Below are positions 8,804 through 17,760 of a DNA stretch of 64,000 bases, in pieces. The notes beneath the pieces are model-generated. The model searched no databases. It worked only from the letters and a program-made list of their open reading frames with translations, and had not been told where the DNA came from. This DNA comes from Streptomyces sp. CG 926. GTDB lineage: Bacteria > Actinomycetota > Actinomycetes > Streptomycetales > Streptomycetaceae. A program made the position numbers and the translations under genes. Each line of letters opens with the position of its first letter. Within the stretch, counting starts at the first letter, position 1. Location of the stretch: assembly GCF_003148825.1 (NCBI RefSeq), contig NZ_QGGZ01000007.1, forward strand, positions 406,108 to 470,107, given 5' to 3'.

Positions 8804-9523
8804 GATGACGTGGTCCGCGAAAGCGCAGGGAGGCAGCGGGGAACGGTTGGGATCGACCGTGATCGCGCCTCGCGCGTCGGGTATGCCGGGTCGCAGGAAG
8901 CGGTGGCCGGCGGTCGCCGCGGTGGCATCGGCGAAGACGGCCCGGAGGCTGCCGTCGTCCGGGTCGACGGCGACCTGGAGGGTGTGCTCGGCACCCTGGT
9001 AGGGGAAGATCAGCTCTCCGCCGAGGGCGAGCCCACGCGCCCGCCCGTCGTCGTTCTCCACCTCGACGCTCCGGTCCTCGGCGTACGGCCGGAACCGTCC
9101 CGGCAGGACGAAGGCGGGGTCGCAGGGGGTGACTTCGACGCCGGCGAAGGCCCGGCGGGCCTCGGAGGCGGGGTCGTGGACGCGGACTCCCCACTCCCCC
9201 TGGCGCCGGATCACGACGATCCGCGGTTGTCCGGTGGAGGTTCGGGCGTGCGCGGGAGCACCCTCGTCGGCGTCGAGGAGCACCTCACCGGCCTGGGGCT
9301 CGCCGTCGAGCCGGCAGGAGTCCTCGGGGGTGGCGGTCGGCGCCGCTGCGGCCTCTGTGGCGCGCCAGCGCCCCGGAACGGCCGGAATTCGACCTTCCGG
9401 GTAGTCGGCGAGCCAGCAGGTTCCGGTCAGCGCGAGGGGCCCGTAGGGCGCGGACACGGCCGCCGCCCTGCGCTCGTGCCATTCCCGCCACGCGGCGTGC
9501 GGGTCGTCTGCGTCGTCGCTCAT
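8801..9523 (-). CDS. DUF1684 protein, probably truncated by a nonsense codon
   Basis: A 240-residue soluble protein. The N-terminus (AAWREWHERR) and the PYGPLALTGTCWL segment match DUF1684 proteins as known from Streptomyces, where the N-terminal part is often annotated the same way. The end reads NRSPLPPCAFADHVI and then TGA, where the family continues with Cys and a Pro-rich loop. The last 20 or so conserved residues are therefore lost unless the TGA is read through. The function of DUF1684 is not known. ATG 9523 is chosen as the first Met followed by family-like sequence; upstream Met codons would add an odd Leu/Arg-rich stretch. The gene lies 77 bp downstream of the DUF5685 gene and may be cotranscribed with it. 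Confidence 0.75.
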   Translation of the reverse strand: MSDDADDPHAAWREWHERRAAAVSAPYGPLALTGTCWLADYPEGRIPAVPGRWRATEAAAAPTATPEDSCRLDGEPQAGEVLLDADEGAPAHARTSTGQPRIVVIRRQGEWGVRVHDPASEARRAFAGVEVTPCDPAFVLPGRFRPYAEDRSVEVENDDGRARGLALGGELIFPYQGAEHTLQVAVDPDDGSLRAVFADATAATAGHRFLRPGIPDARGAITVDPNRSPLPPCAFADHVI

Positions 9524-9600
9524 CCCGCTGAACCCTTCCACGCGGGTCCGGACGGGAATCCCCGCGTACGCCGTCCGGACCTGTGAAATCTGAAAGGGCC

Positions 9601-10890
9601 TCAGCAGCCGTCGCAGGGACAGCAGCAGCAGTCGCCGCATCCGCAGTCGCCGCAGCAGTCGCAGCCGTCACAGCAGTCACCTGCGTCGCACCACGGGTCC
9701 TTCTTCTCCCGCGACCACGGGCCCTCGTGCTCGGCGCAGCACATCTGGCAGGTGCAGAACAGCCCGATGGCCACCGCGCAGCCGGCCAGCAGCCCGCGGC
9801 GCGGCCGCTGCGGGGGCAGCCCCCAGCCACCGCCACCACCGCCGCCGCCACCGCCGGGCCCCATGGGCGGCACGCCCGGGCCGCCGGGGGCCTGGGGGGC
9901 GTTCGGGGCGTAGGGGTTGCCGCCGTACGGATTCTGGCCGTACGGGTTCGCTCCGTACGGATTCTCCACCACGGGGCCGCCCGCGTACGGGTTGCCTCCC
10001 TGCCCGGCGGAGGCCGTGGCGCCGTGGCCGCAGCTGCTGGTGCCGAAGGCCCGGTCCACCGAGGTGCGCAGCTCGTGCACGAGCAGCCGGTGGGCGAGTC
10101 CCGCGTCCGTGAACTCGACCTCCCGCAGGGCCAGCCGGATGCCGTGCAAGGCGTCGTCGCAGAGCCTGCGCGCCTCGGCGAGCGAGGTCCCGGTGGCGGT
10201 GAGCGGGTTCCAGGCGCCCGCGACGGCGTCGGCGCCCTGGTCCTCCACCGCGTCGAGCAGGTGCGCGAGGCGGCCGAAGTACCGACCGGCCTCGGCCAGC
10301 GCGGGGGCGTTGCCCGGCCGTCCGGCCAGCTGCGCGGTATGCGCGAAGGCGGCGGCCGTGGCGGTCTCCGTCGGCTCGGTCACCACCAGTACGGAGGTAC
10401 CGAGGCCCGCGAGGGTCTCGATGCCCGCCTGCCGGTCCACGGCGTCGACGAGCACGGCGGTGTCGAAGCCGAGCGAGGCCCCGGTGCGGGCTCCGGCCCG
10501 GTCCCAGCCGCGGGCCACCTTGCGCGCGGCCAAGGCCATGGGGGCGCGGGCCAACAGCCCGTCCCGGTCGGCCACGTGGTCGCGCACCTTGGCGGAGGCG
10601 AGCACGAGCGAGACGGCCGCGGCGAGCCGCGCGCCCTCGCCCTGGGCCACGGAGGCGGTGCGCATGCCGCGCAGCGGGCACGGGCCGGCGGTGCGCCGGG
10701 CCTCGGGCGCGATGCCTGACTGAGCCTCCGTCAGAACGGAGACGAGCAGCCCGTCATAGTTCGTCACGATCCGGGCGAACTGTCCGTGGTCTCCCCGAAG
10801 TGCCAGGCACAGCCCGCACAGATGAGCCATCCACTCCGCCTTGAACCGCTCTCCCAGCCGGTGCGTGCAAGGTCTCACTATGCCGAACAA
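9601..10890 (-). CDS. DUF5685 family protein with a very Cys-rich C-terminal tail
   Basis: A 429-residue protein of unknown function that matches the Streptomyces DUF5685 family, which begins MFGIVRPC and has the segment EWMAHLCGLCLALR. The body (residues 1-290) is helical and Ala-rich. Residues about 295-350 hold repeated NPYG/NPYA units and a Gly run. A possible membrane helix with Cys (GCAVAIGLF) follows, and the last 30 residues contain 14 Cys, with CC and CCCC clusters. The start is TTG 10890, supported by GGGGGAAG just upstream and by the family N-terminus; a GTG four codons in would lose it. The tail suggests metal or redox binding, which is inference. Confidence 0.8.
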   Translation of the reverse strand: MFGIVRPCTHRLGERFKAEWMAHLCGLCLALRGDHGQFARIVTNYDGLLVSVLTEAQSGIAPEARRTAGPCPLRGMRTASVAQGEGARLAAAVSLVLASAKVRDHVADRDGLLARAPMALAARKVARGWDRAGARTGASLGFDTAVLVDAVDRQAGIETLAGLGTSVLVVTEPTETATAAAFAHTAQLAGRPGNAPALAEAGRYFGRLAHLLDAVEDQGADAVAGAWNPLTATGTSLAEARRLCDDALHGIRLALREVEFTDAGLAHRLLVHELRTSVDRAFGTSSCGHGATASAGQGGNPYAGGPVVENPYGANPYGQNPYGGNPYAPNAPQAPGGPGVPPMGPGGGGGGGGGGWGLPPQRPRRGLLAGCAVAIGLFCTCQMCCAEHEGPWSREKKDPWCDAGDCCDGCDCCGDCGCGDCCCCPCDGC

Positions 10891-11175
10891 GCCGCTTCCC
10901 CCGTGTGTCGTACGCCTGCTTGCCGGGCATCGTATCGACCCGCGCCTTTCACCCGAACGTCCGCATCGCTCACCCGTACAGCGGTGGCGGTCGTATTTTC
11001 ACTCAGTCAGCAGCGGTAGCCACCAGGATCCTTGACCGTGCAACGGATGTTCTGCACCAGTACCGTCACGAAACCCCTGCGCGGCGACTATCCACTTGGC
11101 GCGTTGTCAGCATCATGGACGAGCATAGGGGCAGCGGAGAGAAGACAGACTGACCGCGGTGAAAGGAGGCAGTCC

Positions 11176-11625
11176 ATGGGTTCGGTGCGCAAGGCGAGTG
11201 CCTGGCTGGGTCTCGTGGAGGACAGCGACGACGAGCGCTACTACGACGACGACTACGCGGAGGCCCCTCAGGGTTCGGTGGCCGGCCCCGGCGAGCAGTG
11301 GGTCACCGACCCGCGGGTGCGGGTGGCCTCCGAGTCCGCCGTGGAGCACGGCCGTCGCATCGCGACGGTCACCCCGGACGGTTTCCGTGACGCGCGGGGC
11401 ATCGGCGAGCTGTTCCGCGACGGGGTCCCGGTGATCGTCAACCTGTCGTCGATGGACCCGGGCGACGCGAAGCGCGTCGTCGACTTCGCGGCCGGACTGA
11501 CCTTCGGGCTGCGCGGTTCGATCGAGCGGGTGGCGACCAGGGTCTTCCTCCTGACCCCGGCCGACACCCAGATCGTCAGTGGCGAAGCGGGCGGCCGCTC
11601 ACGCGACTTCTTCAACCAGAGCTGA
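11176..11625 (+). CDS. sepF: SepF-like cell division protein (paralogue)
   Basis: A 149-residue protein. It has an N-terminal amphipathic helix (MGSVRKASAWLGLVED), an acidic linker, and the C-terminal SepF (DUF552) domain with VPVIVNLSSMDPGDAKRVVD and FAAGL segments. SepF anchors FtsZ filaments to the membrane. Streptomyces has several paralogues; the main one lies in the dcw cluster with ftsZ, so this copy, next to an acyl-CoA dehydrogenase, corresponds to what is called SepF2 in S. coelicolor from memory. AAAGGAGG lies 6 nt before ATG 11176, a near-perfect ribosome site. It is convergent with the next gene, 9 bp between stops. Confidence 0.9.
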   Translation: MGSVRKASAWLGLVEDSDDERYYDDDYAEAPQGSVAGPGEQWVTDPRVRVASESAVEHGRRIATVTPDGFRDARGIGELFRDGVPVIVNLSSMDPGDAKRVVDFAAGLTFGLRGSIERVATRVFLLTPADTQIVSGEAGGRSRDFFNQS

Positions 11626-11634
11626 GCAGGGCTC

Positions 11635-12807
11635 TCACCGGAAGGCGTCCAGGCCGGTGAGTGCCTTGCCCAGCACCAGCTGGTGCATCTCGACCGTGCC
11701 CTCGTAGGTGAGGACCGATTCGAGGTTGGTGGCGTGCCGCATGACGGGATACTCCAGGGAGATCCCGTTGGCGCCGAGGATGGTCCGCGCGGTGCGGCAG
11801 ATCTCGATGGCCTCGCGGACGTTGTTGAGCTTGCCGAAGCTGATCTGCTCCGGCCGCAGGGTGCCCGCGTCCATCCGCCGGCCCAGGTGGTGGGCGAGCA
11901 GGATGCCCTTGTGGAGCTCCAGGGCCATGTCCGCCAGCTTGGCCTGGGTGAGCTGGAAACCGCCGATCGGCCGACCGAACTGCTCCCGCGTCCTCGCGTA
12001 GTCGAGCGCGGACTCGAAGCTGGCCCGCGCCGCGCCCATGGATCCCCAGATGATCCCGTACCGCGCGTGGCTGAGGCAGCCCAGCGGTCCCTTGAGCCCG
12101 GTGACCTGCGGCAGCACCGCGTCGGCGGGCAGCCGTACGTCGTCCATCACCAGCTCGCTGGTGACGCTGGCCCGCAGTGACCACTTGTGCTTGATCTCCG
12201 GCGCGGAGAAACCGGGGGTGTCGGTGGGCACCGCGAAGCCGCGGATCCCCTCGTCGGTCTGCGCCCACACCACGGCGACCGCCGCGACGGAACCGTTCGT
12301 GATCCACATCTTGCGACCGTTCAGCACCCAGTCGGTGCCGTCGCGCTTGGCGTACGTCCGCATTGCCGCGGGGTCCGAGCCCACATCGGGTTCGGTCAGC
12401 CCGAAGCAGCCGATCAGCTCGCCGGCGGCCATGCCGGGCAGCCAACGCTGCTTCTGCTCCTCGGAGCCGTACTTCCAGATCGCGTACATGGCCAGCGAGC
12501 CCTGCACCGACACGAGCGAGCGGATCCCGGAGTCGGCGGCCTCCAGCTCCAGGCAGGCCAGCCCGTACTGCACGGCGCTCGCGCCGGCGCACCCGTAGCC
12601 CTGGAGGGACATCCCGAGCGCCCCGATGCCACCGAGTTCCCGGGCCAGCTCGCGGATCCCGGGCAGCTCGCCGCTCTCGTACCACTGCGCGATGTTCGGC
12701 AGCACCCGGTCGGCGGCCCAGGCACGGACGGTGTCCCGGACGGCGAGGTCCTCGGGCCCGAGGAGCTCGTCGAGCCCGAGCGGGTCATGGGGCAGGAACG
12801 CTGACAC
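11635..12807 (-). CDS. Acyl-CoA dehydrogenase (glutaryl-CoA dehydrogenase-like)
   Basis: A 390-residue flavoenzyme of the acyl-CoA dehydrogenase family. Seen: the N-terminal helical domain; the FAD-side signature GCFGLTEPDVGSDP; WITNGS; the C-terminal RTREQFGRPIGGFQLTQ segment; and the active-site loop LTYEGTVEMHQLVLGKALTG, where the Glu of YEGT is the usual catalytic base in glutaryl-CoA dehydrogenases. It removes hydrogens from acyl-CoA and passes electrons to ETF. GTG 12807 is preceded by GGGAGG at about 5 nt; the frame extends upstream but without SD sites. The exact substrate is uncertain: glutaryl-CoA or a short-chain acyl-CoA. Confidence 0.9.
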   Translation of the reverse strand: MSAFLPHDPLGLDELLGPEDLAVRDTVRAWAADRVLPNIAQWYESGELPGIRELARELGGIGALGMSLQGYGCAGASAVQYGLACLELEAADSGIRSLVSVQGSLAMYAIWKYGSEEQKQRWLPGMAAGELIGCFGLTEPDVGSDPAAMRTYAKRDGTDWVLNGRKMWITNGSVAAVAVVWAQTDEGIRGFAVPTDTPGFSAPEIKHKWSLRASVTSELVMDDVRLPADAVLPQVTGLKGPLGCLSHARYGIIWGSMGAARASFESALDYARTREQFGRPIGGFQLTQAKLADMALELHKGILLAHHLGRRMDAGTLRPEQISFGKLNNVREAIEICRTARTILGANGISLEYPVMRHATNLESVLTYEGTVEMHQLVLGKALTGLDAFR

Positions 12808-12904
12808 GGGGCCTCCCGGCGGCCTGAGACAGAACCTAGCAGCGCAAGTTTTGCGCCCGGCCGACGTTATTGGCCCCGGCCCCGCAAATCCAGCCCCACC
12901 GAAG

Positions 12905-12995
12905 CAGCCCCGCCGGCGTTCGAGGCGCTCTTCCAGCCTCGCCGGCGTTTGAGGCGCGGGGTCCGGGGCGGCGCCCCGGCAACGGCGCCGCACGT
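12905..12995. repeat. Dispersed GC-rich palindromic repeat, one partial and one full copy
   Basis: A partial copy of the core CCGCCGGCGTTTGAGGCGC lies at 12905-12928 with one change. A full copy at 12934-12980 has the core followed by GTCCGGGGCGGCGCCCCGGC, then AACGGCGCCGCAC. The same element occurs at 49671, 49811, 49839 and 55569. It lies about 15 bp past the stop of the MFS gene on the minus strand and can form GC hairpins. Confidence 0.8.
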
Positions 12996-13009
12996 CACAG
13001 AGCCGAAGC

Positions 13010-14674
13010 TCAGCCCGCCTGCTCGACCGCGGTCGCCCGCGCCTCGCACTTCGCCTGCGCGGGCACCCGCACGCCGGCCGACTCCGCGTCCTCGGCCGCA
13101 TCGGCCGCATCGGCCGCCCCGCACTCCATCACCCGCGGCAACTTCAGCGCCATCACGGCCCCCGCCACCAACAACCCGGCACTCACCAGCAACGTCACAT
13201 GCAGACCGTGCACGAACGACTGGCGCGCCGCCGCGTACAGCGAAGCCCCCGCCGGCCCCCCGAGGTGCGCGGCGATCTGGTAGGCCTCGCCCAGAGAATT
13301 GGCCGCGCCCGCCGAATCCGCCGCCGACACCCCGGGCACGCCCATGAGCCCCGGCCGGTACGCCGCGTTCATCACGCTGCCCAGCAGTGCGATGCCCATG
13401 CCCGCGCCCAGCTGGTACGAGGTCTCGCCGATCGAGGCCGCGCCGCCCGCGGTGGCCGCCGGGGCCTCGCTCAGCATCGACTCGTACGCGGCGAACAGCG
13501 TGGTCTGCAGCCCGAAGCCGAGCAGGACGAAGCCGATGGTCAGCAGCAGCGGCCGGTCCTGCTGGCCCATGAACGTCAGCAGCAGCACGGCGAAGGCGGT
13601 CAGGACGAAGCCCAGCGACACCATCGTGCGCGGCCCGACCCGGCTCAGGGTGTACGAGCCGGTGGCGCCCGCGGCCATGGCGGCGAAGGTCAGCGGCAGC
13701 AGCCGCAGACCGGTCTCCAGCGGGCTGAGGTCCAGCACCAGCTGCAGGTACTGGACGGCGATCAGCTCGAGGCCGACCAGGGCCAGCATGGCGAGGACGA
13801 TGCACGCGACCGACGTGGAGAAGGCGGCCCGCGAGAACATCCGCATGTCGATGAGCGGGTGCTCGCGCCGCTTCTGCCGCCGTACGAACAGCACGAGCAG
13901 CACCACGCCGATCAGCAGCGGGACCAGCGCCTCCACGTCGAGGAGCCGGCGTTCGGCGCCCAGCCGCTTGACCCCGAGCACCGCGCCGAGCACACCGGCG
14001 GCGGCCATCAGCGCGCCGAGCACGTCCCACGGCCCGTCGGCGGAGCCGCGCGATTCCGGCAGCAGCCAGCGGCCGAGCGGCAGGATCAGCGCCATCAGCG
14101 GGATGTTGATGAGGAAGACGGAGCCCCACCAGAAGTGCTGGACGAGGAAGCCGCCGAGCACCGGGCCACTGGCCGCGCCGACGGCGGCGACGGCGGTCCA
14201 GATGCCGATGGCGAGCGCGCGCTCGCGCCGGTCGGGGAAGACCTGCCGCAGGATCGACAGGGTGGCGGGCATGATCATCGCGCCGCCGATGCCGAGCAGG
14301 GCGCGCGCGGCGATGAGGACCTGGGCGTTGTCGGCCAGGGCGGCTATCGCGGAGGCCACGCCGAAGAGCCCGTAGCCGAGGAGGAGGATGCGACGGCGGC
14401 CGACCCGGTCGCCGAGGGTGCCGAAGAGGATGAGGAGCGAGGCGCAGACCAAGGGGTACGCGTCGACGATCCACAGGAGCTCGATCGAGCCGGGGCGCAG
14501 GTCCTCGGTGACGGAGGGGACGGCGACGTGCAGGATCGTCGCGTCGAGCGCGACGAGGACCAGGCTGACGCAGAGCACCGCCAGGACGACCCAGCGGTTG
14601 GCCCCACCGGAAGCCGCGTGGAGCCGCTGCCAGGGGGAAAGGGTCCGGACCCCGGCCGCGTTCGTCCCCGACAT
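13010..14674 (-). CDS. MFS drug exporter, DHA2 (EmrB/QacA) type
   Basis: A 554-residue membrane protein with about 14 hydrophobic helices, the length expected for the 14-TM DHA2 group. Motif A-like GTLGDRVGRRR follows TM2 and a motif C-like stretch (SGPVLGGFLV) lies in TM5. These proteins export hydrophobic cations or antibiotics with proton antiport. The C-terminal tail is Ala/Glu-rich with an odd AADAADAAEDAE run and is not conserved. ATG 14674 is preceded by GGGAGG at 7 nt. The gene is transcribed away from the next gene, with 315 bp between. No TetR or MarR regulator sits beside it. Substrate unknown. Confidence 0.9.
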   Translation of the reverse strand: MSGTNAAGVRTLSPWQRLHAASGGANRWVVLAVLCVSLVLVALDATILHVAVPSVTEDLRPGSIELLWIVDAYPLVCASLLILFGTLGDRVGRRRILLLGYGLFGVASAIAALADNAQVLIAARALLGIGGAMIMPATLSILRQVFPDRRERALAIGIWTAVAAVGAASGPVLGGFLVQHFWWGSVFLINIPLMALILPLGRWLLPESRGSADGPWDVLGALMAAAGVLGAVLGVKRLGAERRLLDVEALVPLLIGVVLLVLFVRRQKRREHPLIDMRMFSRAAFSTSVACIVLAMLALVGLELIAVQYLQLVLDLSPLETGLRLLPLTFAAMAAGATGSYTLSRVGPRTMVSLGFVLTAFAVLLLTFMGQQDRPLLLTIGFVLLGFGLQTTLFAAYESMLSEAPAATAGGAASIGETSYQLGAGMGIALLGSVMNAAYRPGLMGVPGVSAADSAGAANSLGEAYQIAAHLGGPAGASLYAAARQSFVHGLHVTLLVSAGLLVAGAVMALKLPRVMECGAADAADAAEDAESAGVRVPAQAKCEARATAVEQAG

Positions 14675-14989
14675 GCATGTACCTCCCAGGTGATCCCTCG
14701 CGCTCGGCGGACCAGCGTCTTGTGGAGCCACGGGGGGTGGTGCGCTGTGCGGCGTCCAACGGGGTCCGGCATCGACACGCGAGTGAACGGTCAGCGTACG
14801 CGAGTTCGTCTGCCCGTCACGTGGCCAAGCTCTCATCCCGGCGGAGGCCCCGGTGTGGCGTGCGCCACTCCCCCCACCCTCAGCATTCCCCCGTGTACAC
14901 GCGCGCTCACGGCTCGTGGTGTCCGCGTCCCCCACGCACCGGCCCCGCCGCGGCCTCCGAAGGGTCCTGGGCCGGCGGCACCGATAATC
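14675..14989. other. Divergent intergenic region, no gene seen
   Basis: This 315-bp stretch separates the MFS exporter and the membrane glycosyltransferase. I see no credible coding region. It ends in GATAAT (14983-14988), a likely -10 element for the rightward gene. I found no clear palindromic operator. Confidence 0.5.
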
Positions 14990-16105
14990 ATGTCTGTGGA
15001 AGATCTTGGATTTCGCCGGGCCGCCCCCGCGCTGGCCGCCTTCGCTGCGGTCCGGCTGCTCGGGCTGACCGTGCTCGCGGTGTGGGGCGCGGTGGTCGGC
15101 AGCAGCCCGCACACGCTGCTGTCGGCCCGCTGGGACTCGCTCTGGTACGCCCGTATCGCCGCGGAGGGATACGGGTACGAGGTGCTGCTCCCGAACGGGG
15201 ACGTCCACTCGAACCTGGCGTTCTTCCCGTTGCTGCCGTGGCTGGAGCGGTTGGTGTCGGCGCCGACCGGGCTCTCGTACGGCTCCGCGGGTCTGGTGGT
15301 GTCGGTGGTCGCGGGGTTCGCCGCGGCCTGGGGGATCTTCGCGGTGGCGGAGCTGGTCCACGGCCGCCGGGTCGGGGTCTTCGCGGTCGCCGTCTGGGCC
15401 GCGCTGCCGGTCGGGATCGTGCAGTCCATGGCGTACAGCGAGTCGCTGTTCACCGCCCTGGCCGCCTGGTCGATCCACGCGGCCCTGCGCGGACGGTGGC
15501 TGACGGCGGGGCTGCTCGCGGCCGGAGCCGGGCTGACCCGCCCGGTCGGTGCGGCGGTGGTCGCGGCGGTGTGGGTGGCCGCGGCTCTGGCCTGGCGGCG
15601 CGGGGAGCGGTCCTGGCGGACGGTCGCGGGGGCGCTGCTGGCTCCGGCGGGCGCGGCGGCGTACGTGCTGTGGGTCGGCGCGCGCACCGGCGGCGGCCTG
15701 CTGGGCTACCTGGACGTGCAGGGCGGCTGGGGCAACGGCTTCGACGGCGGCTGGGCGTTCGCCGGGTTCATCGGGGCGAAGCTGGCCTCGTCCGCGTTCC
15801 TCGCCGGGGTGGGACTGATCGCGGGGGTCGTGCTGGTGCTCTGGCTGTACGGGAAGTGCGTACAGCAGCGGCAGCCGGTGCCGCTGCTCGTGTACTGCGG
15901 GATCGTGGTGGCGCTGGCGCTGTGCGCGTCCGGCTACTTCGGTTCCAAGCCCCGGCTGCTGTTGCCCGCCTTCCCGTTGCTGCTGCCGCCGGCGGTGGCG
16001 CTGGCGCGGTGGCGGACGGGGCGGGCGGCCTCGGTGGTGGGCGCGCTGGCCCTGGCCTCCGCGGTCTACGGGGCGTTCTGGCTGAACGGCTCGGGTCCTC
16101 CCTAG
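14990..16105 (+). CDS. Integral membrane glycosyltransferase, PIG-V (GPI mannosyltransferase 2)-like
   Basis: A 371-residue multi-pass membrane protein. After the first helix it has SARWDSLWYARIAAEGYGY, the Asp-containing loop typical of PIG-V-like and GT-C glycosyltransferases, followed by LAFFPLLPWL and SMAYSESLFTALAAW, a hallmark of the family. Such enzymes move mannose from polyprenyl-phosphate mannose onto lipid or protein acceptors outside the membrane; the acceptor here is unknown. There is no SD. GATAAT ends 7 nt before GTG 14996, so a leaderless start at 14996 is as likely as ATG 14990. Confidence 0.8.
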   Translation: MSVEDLGFRRAAPALAAFAAVRLLGLTVLAVWGAVVGSSPHTLLSARWDSLWYARIAAEGYGYEVLLPNGDVHSNLAFFPLLPWLERLVSAPTGLSYGSAGLVVSVVAGFAAAWGIFAVAELVHGRRVGVFAVAVWAALPVGIVQSMAYSESLFTALAAWSIHAALRGRWLTAGLLAAGAGLTRPVGAAVVAAVWVAAALAWRRGERSWRTVAGALLAPAGAAAYVLWVGARTGGGLLGYLDVQGGWGNGFDGGWAFAGFIGAKLASSAFLAGVGLIAGVVLVLWLYGKCVQQRQPVPLLVYCGIVVALALCASGYFGSKPRLLLPAFPLLLPPAVALARWRTGRAASVVGALALASAVYGAFWLNGSGPP

Positions 16106-16346
16106 GGCCCCCACATCACGGAATGGATCATTCCGGTCCATCTTTCAGCAAAAGAAATGGCCTCCACAGCAATAAAGTCCGGATAAGTGACCAAAGCAAT
16201 TGCCGAAGCTGTGGATCAAGAGACGGTCAACCGCAGTCGAAATAACGGGAATTAAGTCCCGTGTGAGACCAACTCCACATCACATGGTCATCACAAAGCC
16301 CGTGATTCGCCCGGGCCGACCATCGCCGGACGGTAACGTCGATTGA

Positions 16347-17474
16347 GTGCGTACCGACCAAATCCTGACCCGTCTGGAGCGGGTGTTCGCCCGGCTGGAC
16401 CGGGAACCAGAGCGACCGGCTCATCTGCAAACCCCGCAGATGAGCCGGCACCGCGTCGTACTCCTGGGATCGACCCTCGCCTTCTACCTCGCCATCGTGG
16501 TCGCCGTACTGACCACCTCCTGGCTGGTCCGCCTCGACTGGCAGATCATGTTCTTCCGGCCCTACGAGCAGTGGCCGCAGCTGCACGCCTTCCTCGACTA
16601 CCTGGTCGTGCTCGGCCAGCGCGGACCCACCGCGGTCATGGTCGCCGCCTGGCTCGGCTGGCGCTCCTGGCGCCAGCACACCCTCCGCCCGCTGATCACC
16701 CTCGGCGTGGCGCTGCTGCTGCTCAACATCACCGTCGGGGCCGTCAAGCTCGGCCTCGGCCGGCTCGGCCCGCACTACGCCACGGAGATCGGATCCGCCG
16801 AACTCTTCGCCGGTGGCGATATATTCCCTTCCGGTCACACCGCCAACGCCGTGGTGACCTGGGGAATCCTGGCCTACCTGGCCTCCACCGGGGTCACCCG
16901 TCGGGTGCTGTCCGTGGTGTCCGCCGTCGTCTCGCTGAGCGTCGGCGCCACCACCGTGTACCTCGGCACCCACTGGGTCAGTGACGTCCTGCTCGGATGG
17001 TCCGCGGGTCTGCTGATCCTGCTGGCGCTCCCCTGGTTCGAGCCGCTCATCGCCCGGACCGAGACCTACGTCTTCGACGTGCGCGAACTGCTGCGCCGCC
17101 GCGCCGAGACCGGACGGATGCCCGCGCCGGTCGTCGCCGCGCTCACCCCGCTGCTCTCGGCGGGCGGCAAGTGGCAGTTGCGGCCCGTCACCGCGGTCTC
17201 CACCGAGGTTGTCGTCGGCACCGCCACGGGCGCCGTCGAGGAGCCGGTCCCGCAGCCCGTCAGGGGCGCCGTCACGGTGGCGGCCGCCGCGGCCCCCGCG
17301 AGCGCCGTCACCGCGCACTCCCCCACCGCCCGGCCCGTCGTGCACCCGGCCGGCCGGCCGCACGTGATCCGCTCCGAGCGGACCCCGGTCACCCCGGTCG
17401 GCAGCCGCCGCCCGGCGCACACCGAACGGGCCGCCACCCGGGGGACCGCGGCCCGTCCGGTCGCCGGCGGCTGA
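16347..17474 (+). CDS. PAP2-family membrane phosphatase
   Basis: A 375-residue protein with about six membrane helices in residues 35-240. The PAP2 (type 2 phosphatidic acid phosphatase) motifs are in order: KLGLGRLGP, PSGHTANA, and S-VGATTVYLGTHWVSDV, which supplies the catalytic His and Asp. The last 110 residues are Ala/Pro/Thr-rich and probably disordered. Likely substrates are phosphatidic acid or undecaprenyl pyrophosphate. No SD precedes GTG 16347, but TAACGT ends exactly 7 nt before it, so the mRNA is probably leaderless. A strong hairpin 46 bp past the stop ends the unit. Confidence 0.88.
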   Translation: MRTDQILTRLERVFARLDREPERPAHLQTPQMSRHRVVLLGSTLAFYLAIVVAVLTTSWLVRLDWQIMFFRPYEQWPQLHAFLDYLVVLGQRGPTAVMVAAWLGWRSWRQHTLRPLITLGVALLLLNITVGAVKLGLGRLGPHYATEIGSAELFAGGDIFPSGHTANAVVTWGILAYLASTGVTRRVLSVVSAVVSLSVGATTVYLGTHWVSDVLLGWSAGLLILLALPWFEPLIARTETYVFDVRELLRRRAETGRMPAPVVAALTPLLSAGGKWQLRPVTAVSTEVVVGTATGAVEEPVPQPVRGAVTVAAAAAPASAVTAHSPTARPVVHPAGRPHVIRSERTPVTPVGSRRPAHTERAATRGTAARPVAGG

Positions 17475-17520
17475 CGCACCACCGCGGGGGCGGTACGCAC
17501 CACCTCACCCCGCGACGCAC

Positions 17521-17556
17521 GAAGGCGGGTCGGGTCCTCGGACCCGGCCCGCCTTC
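17521..17556 (+). terminator. Terminator after the PAP2 gene
   Basis: Hairpin with a 16-17 bp stem, GAAGGCGGGTCGGGTCC paired with its complement with one mismatch, around a short loop, 46 bp after the stop codon. Confidence 0.75.
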
Positions 17557-17760
17557 GCCGTTCGTCAGCGCCGCGCCCGGACGTTCGTCCGTCCCGGGTC
17601 ACGCTTGTGTCACAGAATATCAACAGCCGCACATTGTTTAGCGGTCCGCGACACGCCCGGGGTTCAGACCGTTTGGAATTCGCGCGGAACACGACCGAAT
17701 TCCGGTCCGGGATAGCCACGATCCCCTTGGCCCAGACCAGTTGAATCCCCCTCAGCTTCC

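Noticed and set aside
12867..14759. Arg-rich frame overlapping the MFS exporter on the same strand
   Set aside because: Composition is that of a shifted frame, and the MFS frame has membrane helices, family motifs and an SD site.
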